In this document: positions 1-6,115 of the stretch, one piece after another
How positions within the stretch are numbered: the stretch's first letter is position 1
Layout: every line of letters begins with the position of its first letter
Source of the DNA: an uncultured Eubacteriales bacterium
GTDB taxonomy: Bacteria; Bacillota; Clostridia; Oscillospirales; CAG-272
Length of the DNA stretch: 11,400 bases
Assembly: GCA_949878535.1 (NCBI GenBank)
Contig: CATLAS010000010.1
Span: 1-11,400, forward strand
Reading direction: 5' to 3'
Translations under genes and position numbers: made by a program
Notes under the pieces: model-generated
Told to the model about the DNA's origin: nothing
Databases searched by the model: none
Seen by the model: the letters and a program-made list of their open reading frames with translations, nothing else

Positions 1-242
1 AATGAGGTGAAAATCTCATTTTCCCGCCGACGGGCGGAGATATTTCTGGACAGGCAGCGATACAGCATCCAGAAAAGCAAGATGGTTTCCAGCACATAAA
101 TGATGATACTGACTGGGACAAGAGATGCAAAAATGACGCGCAGGATCCATAAAATCAGAATAGAAACAAGCAGACCGTAATACAGACTGTCAATACCATA
201 GCGGCCGTAGAAAAACTGTGCGACCCGTTCTCGAAATCTCAT
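1..242 (-). CDS. Small membrane protein, 5' part only (runs off left edge)
   Basis: Leftward reading frame open from an ATG at 242-240 to the window edge, giving about 80 residues with no stop. A GAGG Shine-Dalgarno lies six bases upstream of the ATG. The N-terminus reads MRFRERVAQFFYGRYGIDSL and is followed by two hydrophobic stretches, at about residues 22-40 and 42-61. A basic Arg-rich segment (ISARRRENE) then follows. Clostridia carry a family of short proteins that begin with an F(M/Y)GRYGxDxL motif, have two membrane segments and often end in a C-terminal zinc ribbon; this gene resembles that family from memory. The part that would hold the zinc ribbon lies outside the window, so family membership is an inference. 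No function is known to me. It is transcribed divergently from yqeG. Confidence 0.7.
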   Translation of the reverse strand, partial: MRFRERVAQFFYGRYGIDSLYYGLLVSILILWILRVIFASLVPVSIIIYVLETILLFWMLYRCLSRNISARRRENEIFTS

Positions 243-254
243 GGCTTACCTCGT

Positions 255-279
255 AAATATATTTGATTGGAATATATTT
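255..279. repeat. 9-bp inverted repeat in the divergent intergenic region
   Basis: AAATATATT at 255-263 and AATATATTT at 271-279 form a perfect 9-bp inverted repeat around a 7-base spacer (TGATTGG). It lies between the predicted start of leftward transcription (about 292) and the Shine-Dalgarno of the leftward membrane protein gene. It could be a weak leader hairpin or an operator; its AT-only arms make chance more likely than for a GC-rich repeat. Confidence 0.4.
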
Positions 280-298
280 TAATGGCAATGTATTGCTG

Positions 299-328
299 AT
301 TATACGCGATATTATTAAATTTCTGAAA
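299..328 (-). promoter_or_regulatory. Putative promoter of the leftward membrane protein gene
   Basis: On the minus strand TATAAT occupies 304-299, and a weak -35-like TTTCAG lies 18 bases upstream. The -10 is a full consensus match but the -35 matches poorly. It would give a 5' leader of about 50 bases before the ATG at 242. Confidence 0.45.
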
Positions 329-346
329 ATCATCCAAAATGGCTTG

Positions 347-375
347 TTGCACAGATTGCTTTTTTGTGCTATACT
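347..375 (+). promoter_or_regulatory. SigA-type promoter of yqeG
   Basis: TTGCAC (347-352) and TATACT (370-375) are separated by exactly 17 bases, and a TG one base before the -10 adds an extended -10 element. Predicted transcription starts near 382, about 30 bases before the chosen TTG start. This promoter overlaps the longer upstream frame beginning at 364, which argues against that earlier start. Confidence 0.7.
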
Positions 376-411
376 GTTGTGCAATATATATGTATATTAA
401 GGGAGCATGCT

Positions 412-927
412 TTGATATTTGAAAAATGGCTTGTGCCTGACCGGATGTTTGGGCATTATTATGAGATCACGCCGGATATGGTGCGTTCCATGGAGCGCAG
501 TGTTCTGCTGTGTGATATTGACAATACGCTGGCTACCTACGATGATCCTCTCCCGCCCGCAAAGCTGATGGAATGGATAGAGAAAATGCGGCGGTCTGGG
601 ATTTCCGTTGCGTTTGTTTCCAATAATAATAAAGAACGAGTGGAACTGTTTAACGAACCTTTGGGGTGTGTGGCTTTTGCCGAGGCAGGAAAACCGGGAA
701 CAAAGTATCTGGCGGCGGCGTGCGCACAGCTTGGCGTTACAACGGAGCAGGCAATCCTTTTGGGCGATCAGCTTTTGACAGATTGCGCAGCAGGGAAGCG
801 GTTTGGCATTCCTGCATGGATTGTCCCGCCAATCCGGGATAAGAGAACCTTGTTCTTTCGGTTCAAACGTTTGCTCGAGAGACCGTATCTGCGCAGATAC
901 CGGCAGATCCATGATATAAAGGAATAA
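412..927 (+). CDS. yqeG: YqeG family HAD-IIIA phosphatase
   Basis: A 171-residue protein with the full set of HAD-superfamily motifs: motif I DIDNT (Asp35 nucleophile, Asp37), motif II VSNNN (Ser70), the motif III lysine in GKPGTK (Lys94 or Lys98), and motif IV GDQLLTD (Asp119, Asp124). This arrangement, with the short N-terminal FEKWLVPD segment, is that of the YqeG family: small cytoplasmic Mg-dependent phosphatases found next to ribosome-assembly or aromatic-pathway genes in Firmicutes, whose physiological substrate is not established. I place the start at TTG 412, six bases after AAGGGAG (399-405). The frame extends upstream to a TTG at 364, but that codon lies inside the promoter. The aminopeptidase gene starts 17 bases after the stop, so the two are probably cotranscribed. 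Confidence 0.88.
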   Translation: MIFEKWLVPDRMFGHYYEITPDMVRSMERSVLLCDIDNTLATYDDPLPPAKLMEWIEKMRRSGISVAFVSNNNKERVELFNEPLGCVAFAEAGKPGTKYLAAACAQLGVTTEQAILLGDQLLTDCAAGKRFGIPAWIVPPIRDKRTLFFRFKRLLERPYLRRYRQIHDIKE

Positions 928-944
928 ATGGGAGGGAGATCGCT

Positions 945-2030
945 ATGAAAGAAATTTTAACTGGGCGTATGAATGCGCTGCGTGCGTCTATGCAGGCGAT
1001 GGAATTGGATGCAATATGGATAACCGGCGCGGAAAATCATCTGTATGCCAGCGGATTTTCTAATCCGGATGGAACCTTGCTGATCACTATGGACGAGGCA
1101 TATGCCTTTCAGGATTTTCGGTATGCAGAAGCGGCACGGCGTACCATTCCGAAGGAACTGTTCACGGTAATTATGCCGGAGGAACCACGGCGGGTTTGGC
1201 TGCCGATGCTTTTAGCTGCCGGAGATGTTCGGACAGTGGGGTATGAAGACGGTACATTGACCTGCCGCGGCTTGGCGACTTTGGAACATGACTGCCCGGG
1301 AATCCGGTTTGTGCCTTTGGGAGATTTGTTTCAGACGCTGCGCAGCGTAAAGGATGATTATGAAATTGACTGCGTGGAGAAGGCGCAGCGGATTGCTGAG
1401 GCGGCATTTGAGCAGCTTTTGTCTCGCATTACCTATACGGTAACGGAAATGGAGCTTGCAGCAGAGTTAGAATATTTAATGAAGAAAAACGGCGCACAGG
1501 GGATCAGCTTTGAAACAATTGCGGTTTCTGGTTCTGCTTCTTCATCGCCCCATGGAGTTCCCCGGAATGTGCCGCTGGAAAAGGGATTCCTTACCTTTGA
1601 TTTTGGTGCAGTCTATGAAGGGTATCATTCCGATATGACCCGAACGGTTGTGATCGGCAAAGCAGATGCACAGATGCGCCGGGTATACGATACGGTGCTT
1701 CGGGCACAGGAAGCGGTATTGGATGCAATCGGTGAGGGGCAGTCTTGTTTTAAAATGGATCAGATTGCACGGGATATTATTGATCATGCGGGATATGCAG
1801 GTACGTTTGGTCACGGACTTGGGCATGGCGTTGGTTTGGAAATTCATGAATCTCCCAATTTGAATATACGCAGCGGCGGCGCCAAACTGCGCGCAGGGGA
1901 AATTGTAACAGTAGAGCCGGGGATATATCTTGCGGGACAGTATGGATGCCGGATTGAGGATATGGTTTGTATTGTGCCGGGTGGTGCGCGGAATCTGACA
2001 CACTGTCCGAAAGAACTGATTGAAATATAA
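945..2030 (+). CDS. pepP: Xaa-Pro aminopeptidase (aminopeptidase P, M24 family)
   Basis: A 361-residue cytosolic metallopeptidase that would remove an N-terminal residue preceding proline. Residues 1 to about 135 form the creatinase-type N-terminal domain, and about 140-361 the pita-bread catalytic domain. The five metal ligands expected from E. coli AMPP are visible: Asp219 (FDFG), Asp230 (HSDMTR), His294 (HGLGHGVG), Glu324 (VEPGIY) and Glu338 (RIEDMV). The accessory histidines His290 and His301 are also present. Length and order match the short Firmicutes form (YqhT/PapA type). The start follows a GGAGG site (GGGAGGGAGATCGCT then ATG). The gene lies directly upstream of efp, as yqhT does in Bacillus. 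EF-P acts on proline stretches and this enzyme on Xaa-Pro peptides, but whether that link explains the adjacency is inference. Confidence 0.93.
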   Translation: MKEILTGRMNALRASMQAMELDAIWITGAENHLYASGFSNPDGTLLITMDEAYAFQDFRYAEAARRTIPKELFTVIMPEEPRRVWLPMLLAAGDVRTVGYEDGTLTCRGLATLEHDCPGIRFVPLGDLFQTLRSVKDDYEIDCVEKAQRIAEAAFEQLLSRITYTVTEMELAAELEYLMKKNGAQGISFETIAVSGSASSSPHGVPRNVPLEKGFLTFDFGAVYEGYHSDMTRTVVIGKADAQMRRVYDTVLRAQEAVLDAIGEGQSCFKMDQIARDIIDHAGYAGTFGHGLGHGVGLEIHESPNLNIRSGGAKLRAGEIVTVEPGIYLAGQYGCRIEDMVCIVPGGARNLTHCPKELIEI

Positions 2031-2041
2031 ATTTTTCCGTA

Positions 2042-2063
2042 TTTTTGCCTTGTTGGGCAAAAA
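2042..2063. other. AT-rich stem-loop after pepP, without a U tract
   Basis: TTTTTGCC (2042-2049) pairs perfectly with GGCAAAAA (2056-2063) around the loop TTGTTG. It sits 12 bases after the aminopeptidase stop codon. There is no T run downstream, so it is not a canonical intrinsic terminator. It may stabilise a 3' end or partially terminate before the efp promoter. Confidence 0.35.
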
Positions 2064-2077
2064 ATGGCGCAACCCCC

Positions 2078-2106
2078 TTGCAAAATGCGGAGGTTTGTAT
2101 TAAAAT
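2078..2106 (+). promoter_or_regulatory. SigA-type promoter of efp
   Basis: TTGCAA (2078-2083) and TAAAAT (2101-2106) are separated by 17 bases. Predicted transcription starts near 2113, leaving a leader of about 65 bases that contains the unusual ribosome-binding hairpin. The promoter lies wholly in the gap after pepP, so efp can be expressed independently of it. Confidence 0.65.
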
Positions 2107-2141
2107 AAAACGGAACAAGCGAATTTGTACATGAATATAGG

Positions 2142-2180
2142 AAAGGAGCTATCCTGTCAGACAGGATAACTGAATGTATG
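2142..2180 (+). promoter_or_regulatory. Split ribosome-binding region of efp with an intervening hairpin
   Basis: A strong Shine-Dalgarno AAAGGAG (2142-2148) is 29 bases from the efp ATG (2178), too far for normal initiation. Between them lies the perfect inverted repeat TATCCTGTCAGACAGGATA (2150-2168): 8 to 9 paired bases with a loop of 1 to 3. If the hairpin folds, the effective distance between Shine-Dalgarno and ATG becomes about 10 bases. The 3' arm also contains AGGA (2163-2166), 11 bases before the ATG, which could act as a weak proximal site only when the hairpin is open. The ATG at 2178 is fixed by homology of the N-terminus to other EF-P proteins. Confidence 0.65.
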
Positions 2181-2735
2181 GTTGTAGCAGGCGATTTTAA
2201 AAACGGTATCACCTTTGATATGGACGGGCAGGTAATGCAGGTTATTGAATTCCAGCATGTAAAGCCCGGAAAAGGTGCGGCTTTTGTCCGTACAAAACTG
2301 CGTAATGTCATTACCGGGGCAGTTGTTGAAAAAACATTTTCTCCCACGGATAAGTATGAAGATGCGCGCATTGACCGTAAGGATATGCAGTATCTGTACA
2401 ATGACGGCGAGCTGTACTACTTTATGGATATGGAATCCTTTGAGCAGATGCCTTTGAACGCTGATAAGCTTTCTGAGAACTTTAAGTATGTGAAAGAGGA
2501 AATGATCTGCAGCATCAAATCTTACAAAGGCAATGTGTTTTCTGTTGAGCCGCCCATGTTTGTTGAGTTGGAAATTACAGATGCAGATCCCGGTGTGAAG
2601 GGCGATACAGCTACCGGTGCAACGAAAAATGCAACTCTGGAAACGGGTGCGGTAATTCGCGTGCCTTTGTTTATTAACCAGGGCGAGCGCGTTAAAATTG
2701 ACACCAGAACCGGTGAATATTTGGAACGGGCATAA
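2178..2735 (+). CDS. efp: Translation elongation factor P
   Basis: A 185-residue EF-P, the usual full length, which binds ribosomes stalled at polyproline and promotes peptide bond formation. The N-terminal KOW-like domain (about 1-63) carries the loop [10 protein letters not shown]; Lys32 at its tip is the residue modified in this family. A lysine followed by Gly, in a Firmicutes-like PGKG context, resembles Bacillus subtilis EF-P, where Lys32 receives 5-aminopentanol. No modification enzyme is in the window, so the modification here is unknown. Two OB-fold domains follow, ending with the conserved segment [19 protein letters not shown] and VPLFINQGE. The start is set by alignment of [10 protein letters not shown] with the Bacillus N-terminus. 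Its ribosome site is unusual (see 2142-2180). The CD1247-like gene follows 86 bases downstream. Confidence 0.97.
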   Translation: MVVAGDFKNGITFDMDGQVMQVIEFQHVKPGKGAAFVRTKLRNVITGAVVEKTFSPTDKYEDARIDRKDMQYLYNDGELYYFMDMESFEQMPLNADKLSENFKYVKEEMICSIKSYKGNVFSVEPPMFVELEITDADPGVKGDTATGATKNATLETGAVIRVPLFINQGERVKIDTRTGEYLERA

Positions 2736-2821
2736 ATTTACACATAACGGCGGTCGGGGCGGTTGCGTTTCGACCCCGTTTCCATTATTGTGCAGTGAAG
2801 AAAAGAAAGGATGAATGGAAC

Positions 2822-3229
2822 ATGAAACTTGGAGAAAAAAGCGCATATTTGCAGGGGCTGGCACAGGGATTGAACTTGGATCAGACTAAACCGGAAGGGA
2901 AAGTAATCGGCGAGCTGTTGACGCTTGTGTCGGATATGAGCAGTGCAATCGAAGCATTGGAGCAGGAGTGCAATCGCCTTCAGGATTATATTGAAGAGAT
3001 TGATGCAGATCTTGGCGATGTGGAAGAACTGCTTTTTGATGAGGATGAGGAAGACGATTTTGATGATGACTGTGACTGTGACGGCTGCTGCGGTTGTGAC
3101 GATACAGAACAGCGGATGCTTATGTGCTCCAATTGCGGCGAAACCATCTGCTATGATGAGACATTGGATCCAGAAAGCTTGATATGCCCCGCATGCGGGA
3201 AAGCCGCGGCAGGCGAAAAAGAAGAATAA
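2822..3229 (+). CDS. CD1247-like acidic protein with C-terminal zinc ribbon
   Basis: A 135-residue protein resembling the clostridial proteins annotated as having a CD1247 N-terminal domain. Residues 1-72 are predominantly helical, beginning KLGEKSAYLQGLAQGL and continuing as a probable coiled coil rich in Glu/Asp. Residues 73-94 are an extremely acidic run interrupted by a cysteine cluster (Cys84, 86, 89, 90, 92). The C-terminus holds a zinc-ribbon pattern, Cys102-x2-Cys105 with Cys122-x2-Cys125, plus Cys110. I take the ATG at 2822, ten bases after AAAGGA; the frame continues upstream to a GTG at 2795, but that has no better ribosome site. The gene lies 86 bases after efp without a clear terminator between, and a strong terminator follows it, so it probably shares the efp transcript. 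The molecular role of the family is unknown to me. Confidence 0.82.
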   Translation: MKLGEKSAYLQGLAQGLNLDQTKPEGKVIGELLTLVSDMSSAIEALEQECNRLQDYIEEIDADLGDVEELLFDEDEEDDFDDDCDCDGCCGCDDTEQRMLMCSNCGETICYDETLDPESLICPACGKAAAGEKEE

Positions 3230-3245
3230 TTGATATAAATAATAG

Positions 3246-3276
3246 AGGAGGATCTGCTGTGGCAGATCCTCCTTTT
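3246..3276 (+). terminator. Intrinsic terminator of the efp transcript
   Basis: A perfect 12-bp stem (AGGAGGATCTGC, 3246-3257, with its complement at 3262-3273) closes on a TGTG loop and is followed by T's. It lies 17 bases after the stop of the CD1247-like gene. Confidence 0.92.
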
Positions 3277-3341
3277 AGGAGAATTGTGTTATAGTTGTTA
3301 TGCTCTATTTAGCAGTATCTTCGAACGGTGGTTTGACGCGG

Positions 3342-3489
3342 ACAATCCCTTCGTCACAATCGCTACGCTTAGGTGTACCATCTCCCTATGGAGCCGTGTA
3401 GCGGATCCTCACAAAAGGTGGATGGGTATAATGGCGAGTTGCCTCCCTTTATACAAGGGAGGCGTGATGTTAAGGCAGTGCGTCACTGA
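3342..3489. repeat. Degenerate hairpin-rich intergenic repeat
   Basis: The stretch 3277-3640 has no credible gene. It begins with ACAATCCCT (3342-3350), matching the inverted end seen at 6116-6127. It includes a perfect 9-bp hairpin, GCCTCCCTT (3441-3449) with AAGGGAGGC (3455-3463), like the GC-rich hairpins in the elements at 6116 and 11273. It also contains ATCGCTACGCTTAGG, which differs by one base from the fragment near 6417. I read it as a decayed copy of the same palindromic repeat family. The right boundary is approximate. Bases 3490-3640 show nothing I can identify. Confidence 0.6.
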
Positions 3490-3644
3490 ATCTGACACAG
3501 AAATGATTACCAGAATCCCGGAAATACCAAATTCGGCGTTTGCAGATTTTGCTTTTGCCATTCGTTTTTGGAAAAATTTGACGTTCCAAACAGTATTTAC
3601 ATGGATATACTTCATAAAAAATCTACTACTTTTTAAGATGTCTA

Positions 3645-3673
3645 TTGACAAATTTGGTGAATCTATATATAAT
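3645..3673 (+). promoter_or_regulatory. Perfect-consensus promoter of the surface protein gene
   Basis: TTGACA (3645-3650) and TATAAT (3668-3673) are separated by exactly 17 bases, a 12/12 match to the vegetative sigma-factor consensus. Predicted transcription starts near 3680, giving a leader of about 59 bases with a 5' hairpin and a GGAGGT ribosome site (3725-3730). Confidence 0.9.
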
Positions 3674-3690
3674 GAACATGTAAGGCTATC

Positions 3691-3710
3691 TCTGTGCATT
3701 TCTGCACAGA
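3691..3710 (+). other. 5' leader hairpin upstream of the surface protein gene
   Basis: TCTGTGCA (3691-3698) and TGCACAGA (3703-3710) pair perfectly as an 8-bp stem with a TTTC tetraloop. The hairpin starts about 11 bases into the predicted transcript and leaves the Shine-Dalgarno (3725-3730) free. Such a 5' hairpin commonly protects abundant mRNAs from decay; that role here is inferred. Confidence 0.6.
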
Positions 3711-3738
3711 CGCTTAATTTTGCTGGAGGTAATTCGTA

Positions 3739-5964
3739 ATGAAAAAAGCAATTACATGGGTGTTGCTTGCTGCGATGCTTTTATCCGCAGTTGCACTGGC
3801 AATTCCCGCAGGCGCGGAAGCTTTGTATATCAAGTATGAGACTGCAAGCTTATTTACAACGCCGCCTACAATTGACGGGTATATCAGTATTGAAGAGTGG
3901 GGCAGACCGAACTTCTCTCTAAACAGTGCAAGTGCTGCTACCACGTCAAGCAAGGAACCTGTGGAGAACACGTTCTTTTACTGGAGACCAGGCTATGCTG
4001 CACAGGACAAAGTTATGTCCTATGATGTGTGGTTCGGTTGGGACGCAAACTATTTCTATGTTGGCGTTAAAGTAAGAGATCTCGACGGACATTCTCTGAA
4101 AGGCGGCAAGACCAACACATGGAACGGCGACGCTATGCAGATTTATGTCGACTATGAAGGTCCAAACTCTGTTATGTTTGGCGACACGTTTGACCCCTCT
4201 TTTAGTGAAAAGCCGTGGGCTCAGCCTACATTGATTCCTGACTTCCTTATTGGTTATACACAGATTGCCGGTGGATTCATTGAAATGTTTGAAAACACCA
4301 GAAAGATCGGTATGACTGCATACAATAACCCTGCTAAGGGTGCTGCTAAAGTTGCAGTTGCTCCTGCAGGTATGAACTACTCTGCAGATACTGCTGCTGG
4401 TTATACTACATATGAAGTGGCAATTCCGTGGAACTATATCTTCTATAATGAAGATGGCGTTGTAACACTGGATACCACTGCTACAGTGGATGAATCTGTA
4501 TGGGGCGGTATTAACCGCGAACTTGGTGTGTCCATGGTTGTATTCAACGGTGAACCCGGTACTAGCGGATACTCCAACTACCTTGCATGGGGTTCCGGTA
4601 TTTGCGGTTCGCAGATTCTTGAAGCACTGGCTACCTGCGGTGGCTCAAACAGTGTAATGCTTATTAGTGATGAAATTACACCTGAGGCAGGATATACCAC
4701 ATATAACCCTGCACAGCTTGAAAACTTCGCAAGAGATTATTCCGGCTTTGACCAGGGCGTTTACTATGACTACCTGGGCGGAGATATTGCACGTCAGAAT
4801 CCGCTGACTTCTAAAGATCAGCTCACAACCCTCACATATGACAACGATTCTGATTTGGACATATGGGGCGGTGCTTATCAGGGCATGATCGTAGATTCCG
4901 GTGATTCTGCACACGGTAATGTTCTGGACTATACGGATTTGGATGTTGAACAGTCTTACATTGACTCTACTAACGAGGAAGAGCAATATAAATTCCCGCT
5001 GTCCTATACGATAGAATTTGATATCAAGTATACAGGCAACGAGTACGCATCTTCTGAGTCCGGTATCGACAAATATCCGCCGGCACTGTTCAACTGGTTT
5101 GGCGGTTCTAACGGTTACGAATACGAGTGTGGCTATTACTTCAACGACGGTCAGTTCAAGATTGTAAACTCTGAAACCCGCGATCAGACTCCTCTGGCGG
5201 CTGTGAATTATAAGTTGGAGCCTAATACATGGTATAACTGGAGATTTGTTTTTGACAACAGGTCCTGTACAGTACGTCTTTACATCAACGATGAAGCGAT
5301 CTTCGGTGAAGATTTCTGGAACCGTTACTTCTATTACTCCGGTGACGAGCATCAGAAGGATGGTGCGCTGATGCTGTGGCGTATGTTTAACACGCAGTTC
5401 CAGATGGATAACGTGCGCATTTACAACGCAGTTGGTAAGGCGGCAGATCCTAACATAAATGAAGGCGGAAACACGAATTCTGGCGGTAATGCTGGCGGCA
5501 CTACTGGTACCGCTACCGGCAGCAACGATTTGGATGTATCTAATGTATACAAGGACGAGAACGGTCTCTTCCGTCTTCCTATATATGTAACATCTCTCTA
5601 CAAGCAGGCAACTGCTCTGTCCTTTGAAGTTACTATGGATCCCGCAGCAGGAACACTGGATTCTATTTCCGGTCTGAATGAGGGCACCTACAAAGTAGAA
5701 GATCTGGGCAACGGTAAGTATCTCATCACAATTACAGACTTCGCACAGGTTAAAGCAATGAATGCTGGAGAAGTTTATTTTGAGATTCTTATCAAACCTG
5801 CATCGGATGCAATAACTGCTGCAGATTTGAAGCTGGCTCTGAAAGACACTTACAAGTATACTGTTGCAACAGGCGATGCAATGATTTATATTGCACTTGC
5901 TGCAGTTGTAATGGGCATTGGTTGTGTAGTTGTTTACAAGAAAAGAAAAAGCTTTGTTAGATAA
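3739..5964 (+). CDS. Secreted, membrane-anchored surface protein with CBM9-like, LamG-like and cohesin-like domains
   Basis: A 741-residue extracellular protein, apparently monocistronic. Residues 1-28 are a classical signal peptide (MKK, hydrophobic core, PAGAEA; cleavage after Ala26 or Ala28). Residues about 40-300 look like a CBM9/DOMON-type carbohydrate-binding domain, with hallmark segments TIDGYISIEEWG (44-55), WDANYFYVGVKVRD (101-114), WNGDAMQIYVD (128-138) and YEVAIPWNYI (225-234). Residues about 370-563 resemble a LamG/concanavalin-like jelly roll (NTWYNWRFVFDN, VRLYINDEAIFG, FQMDNVRIYNA). A Gly/Thr/Asn-rich linker (573-595) leads to a cohesin-like beta domain (about 596-708). A hydrophobic segment (714-733) and the basic tail KKRKSFVR follow. 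No catalytic motif is visible. The start has GGAGGT eight bases upstream. None of its Arg codons is CGG or CGA, unlike its neighbours, which suggests high expression. Domain calls are by eye; binding to glycans or dockerin-like partners is inference. Confidence 0.8.
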   Translation: MKKAITWVLLAAMLLSAVALAIPAGAEALYIKYETASLFTTPPTIDGYISIEEWGRPNFSLNSASAATTSSKEPVENTFFYWRPGYAAQDKVMSYDVWFGWDANYFYVGVKVRDLDGHSLKGGKTNTWNGDAMQIYVDYEGPNSVMFGDTFDPSFSEKPWAQPTLIPDFLIGYTQIAGGFIEMFENTRKIGMTAYNNPAKGAAKVAVAPAGMNYSADTAAGYTTYEVAIPWNYIFYNEDGVVTLDTTATVDESVWGGINRELGVSMVVFNGEPGTSGYSNYLAWGSGICGSQILEALATCGGSNSVMLISDEITPEAGYTTYNPAQLENFARDYSGFDQGVYYDYLGGDIARQNPLTSKDQLTTLTYDNDSDLDIWGGAYQGMIVDSGDSAHGNVLDYTDLDVEQSYIDSTNEEEQYKFPLSYTIEFDIKYTGNEYASSESGIDKYPPALFNWFGGSNGYEYECGYYFNDGQFKIVNSETRDQTPLAAVNYKLEPNTWYNWRFVFDNRSCTVRLYINDEAIFGEDFWNRYFYYSGDEHQKDGALMLWRMFNTQFQMDNVRIYNAVGKAADPNINEGGNTNSGGNAGGTTGTATGSNDLDVSNVYKDENGLFRLPIYVTSLYKQATALSFEVTMDPAAGTLDSISGLNEGTYKVEDLGNGKYLITITDFAQVKAMNAGEVYFEILIKPASDAITAADLKLALKDTYKYTVATGDAMIYIALAAVVMGIGCVVVYKKRKSFVR

Positions 5965-5982
5965 GTGATTTTACAAATGCAG

Positions 5983-6022
5983 AACAGGACGCTTTCCATA
6001 ATGGAAAGCGTCCTGTTTGTTA
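5983..6022 (+). terminator. Intrinsic terminator of the surface protein gene
   Basis: A perfect 16-bp stem (5983-5998 with 6002-6017) closes on a three-base TAA loop. It is followed by a T-rich tail and sits 18 bases after the stop codon. The long uninterrupted stem marks an efficient end to a single-gene transcript. Bases 6023-6110 show no gene or other feature. Confidence 0.92.
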
Positions 6023-6115
6023 TATGAAGAAACCGATTGGTATAAGAAATTTTCAGATGTTGGGCGGGGCTGTCAAAGCAGTACTGTAAATTTGTGTAAA
6101 CTATACATTAAAGTA

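Noticed and set aside
364..411. Longer N-terminus for yqeG from the TTG at 364
   Set aside because: That codon lies within the promoter (-10 at 370-375), and homology begins at IFEKWL, just after the TTG at 412, which has a good ribosome site.
2745..2780. Terminator between efp and the CD1247-like gene
   Set aside because: GGTCG/CGACC and CGGGG/CCCCG can pair, but the stems are short, compete with each other, enclose a large loop and have no T tract. At most a weak structure.
2157..2864. 235-residue leftward reading frame opposite efp
   Set aside because: It is antisense to a certain gene, efp, and has no family-like motifs; a shadow frame.
3284..3739. 151-residue rightward reading frame before the surface protein gene
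   Set aside because: It spans the decayed repeat, the perfect promoter, the leader hairpin and the ribosome site of the next gene, and its translation has no recognisable domain.
4645..5352. 235-residue leftward reading frame inside the surface protein gene
   Set aside because: It lies wholly antisense to a well-supported gene with strong signals. The biased codon use of that gene readily produces long open antisense frames.
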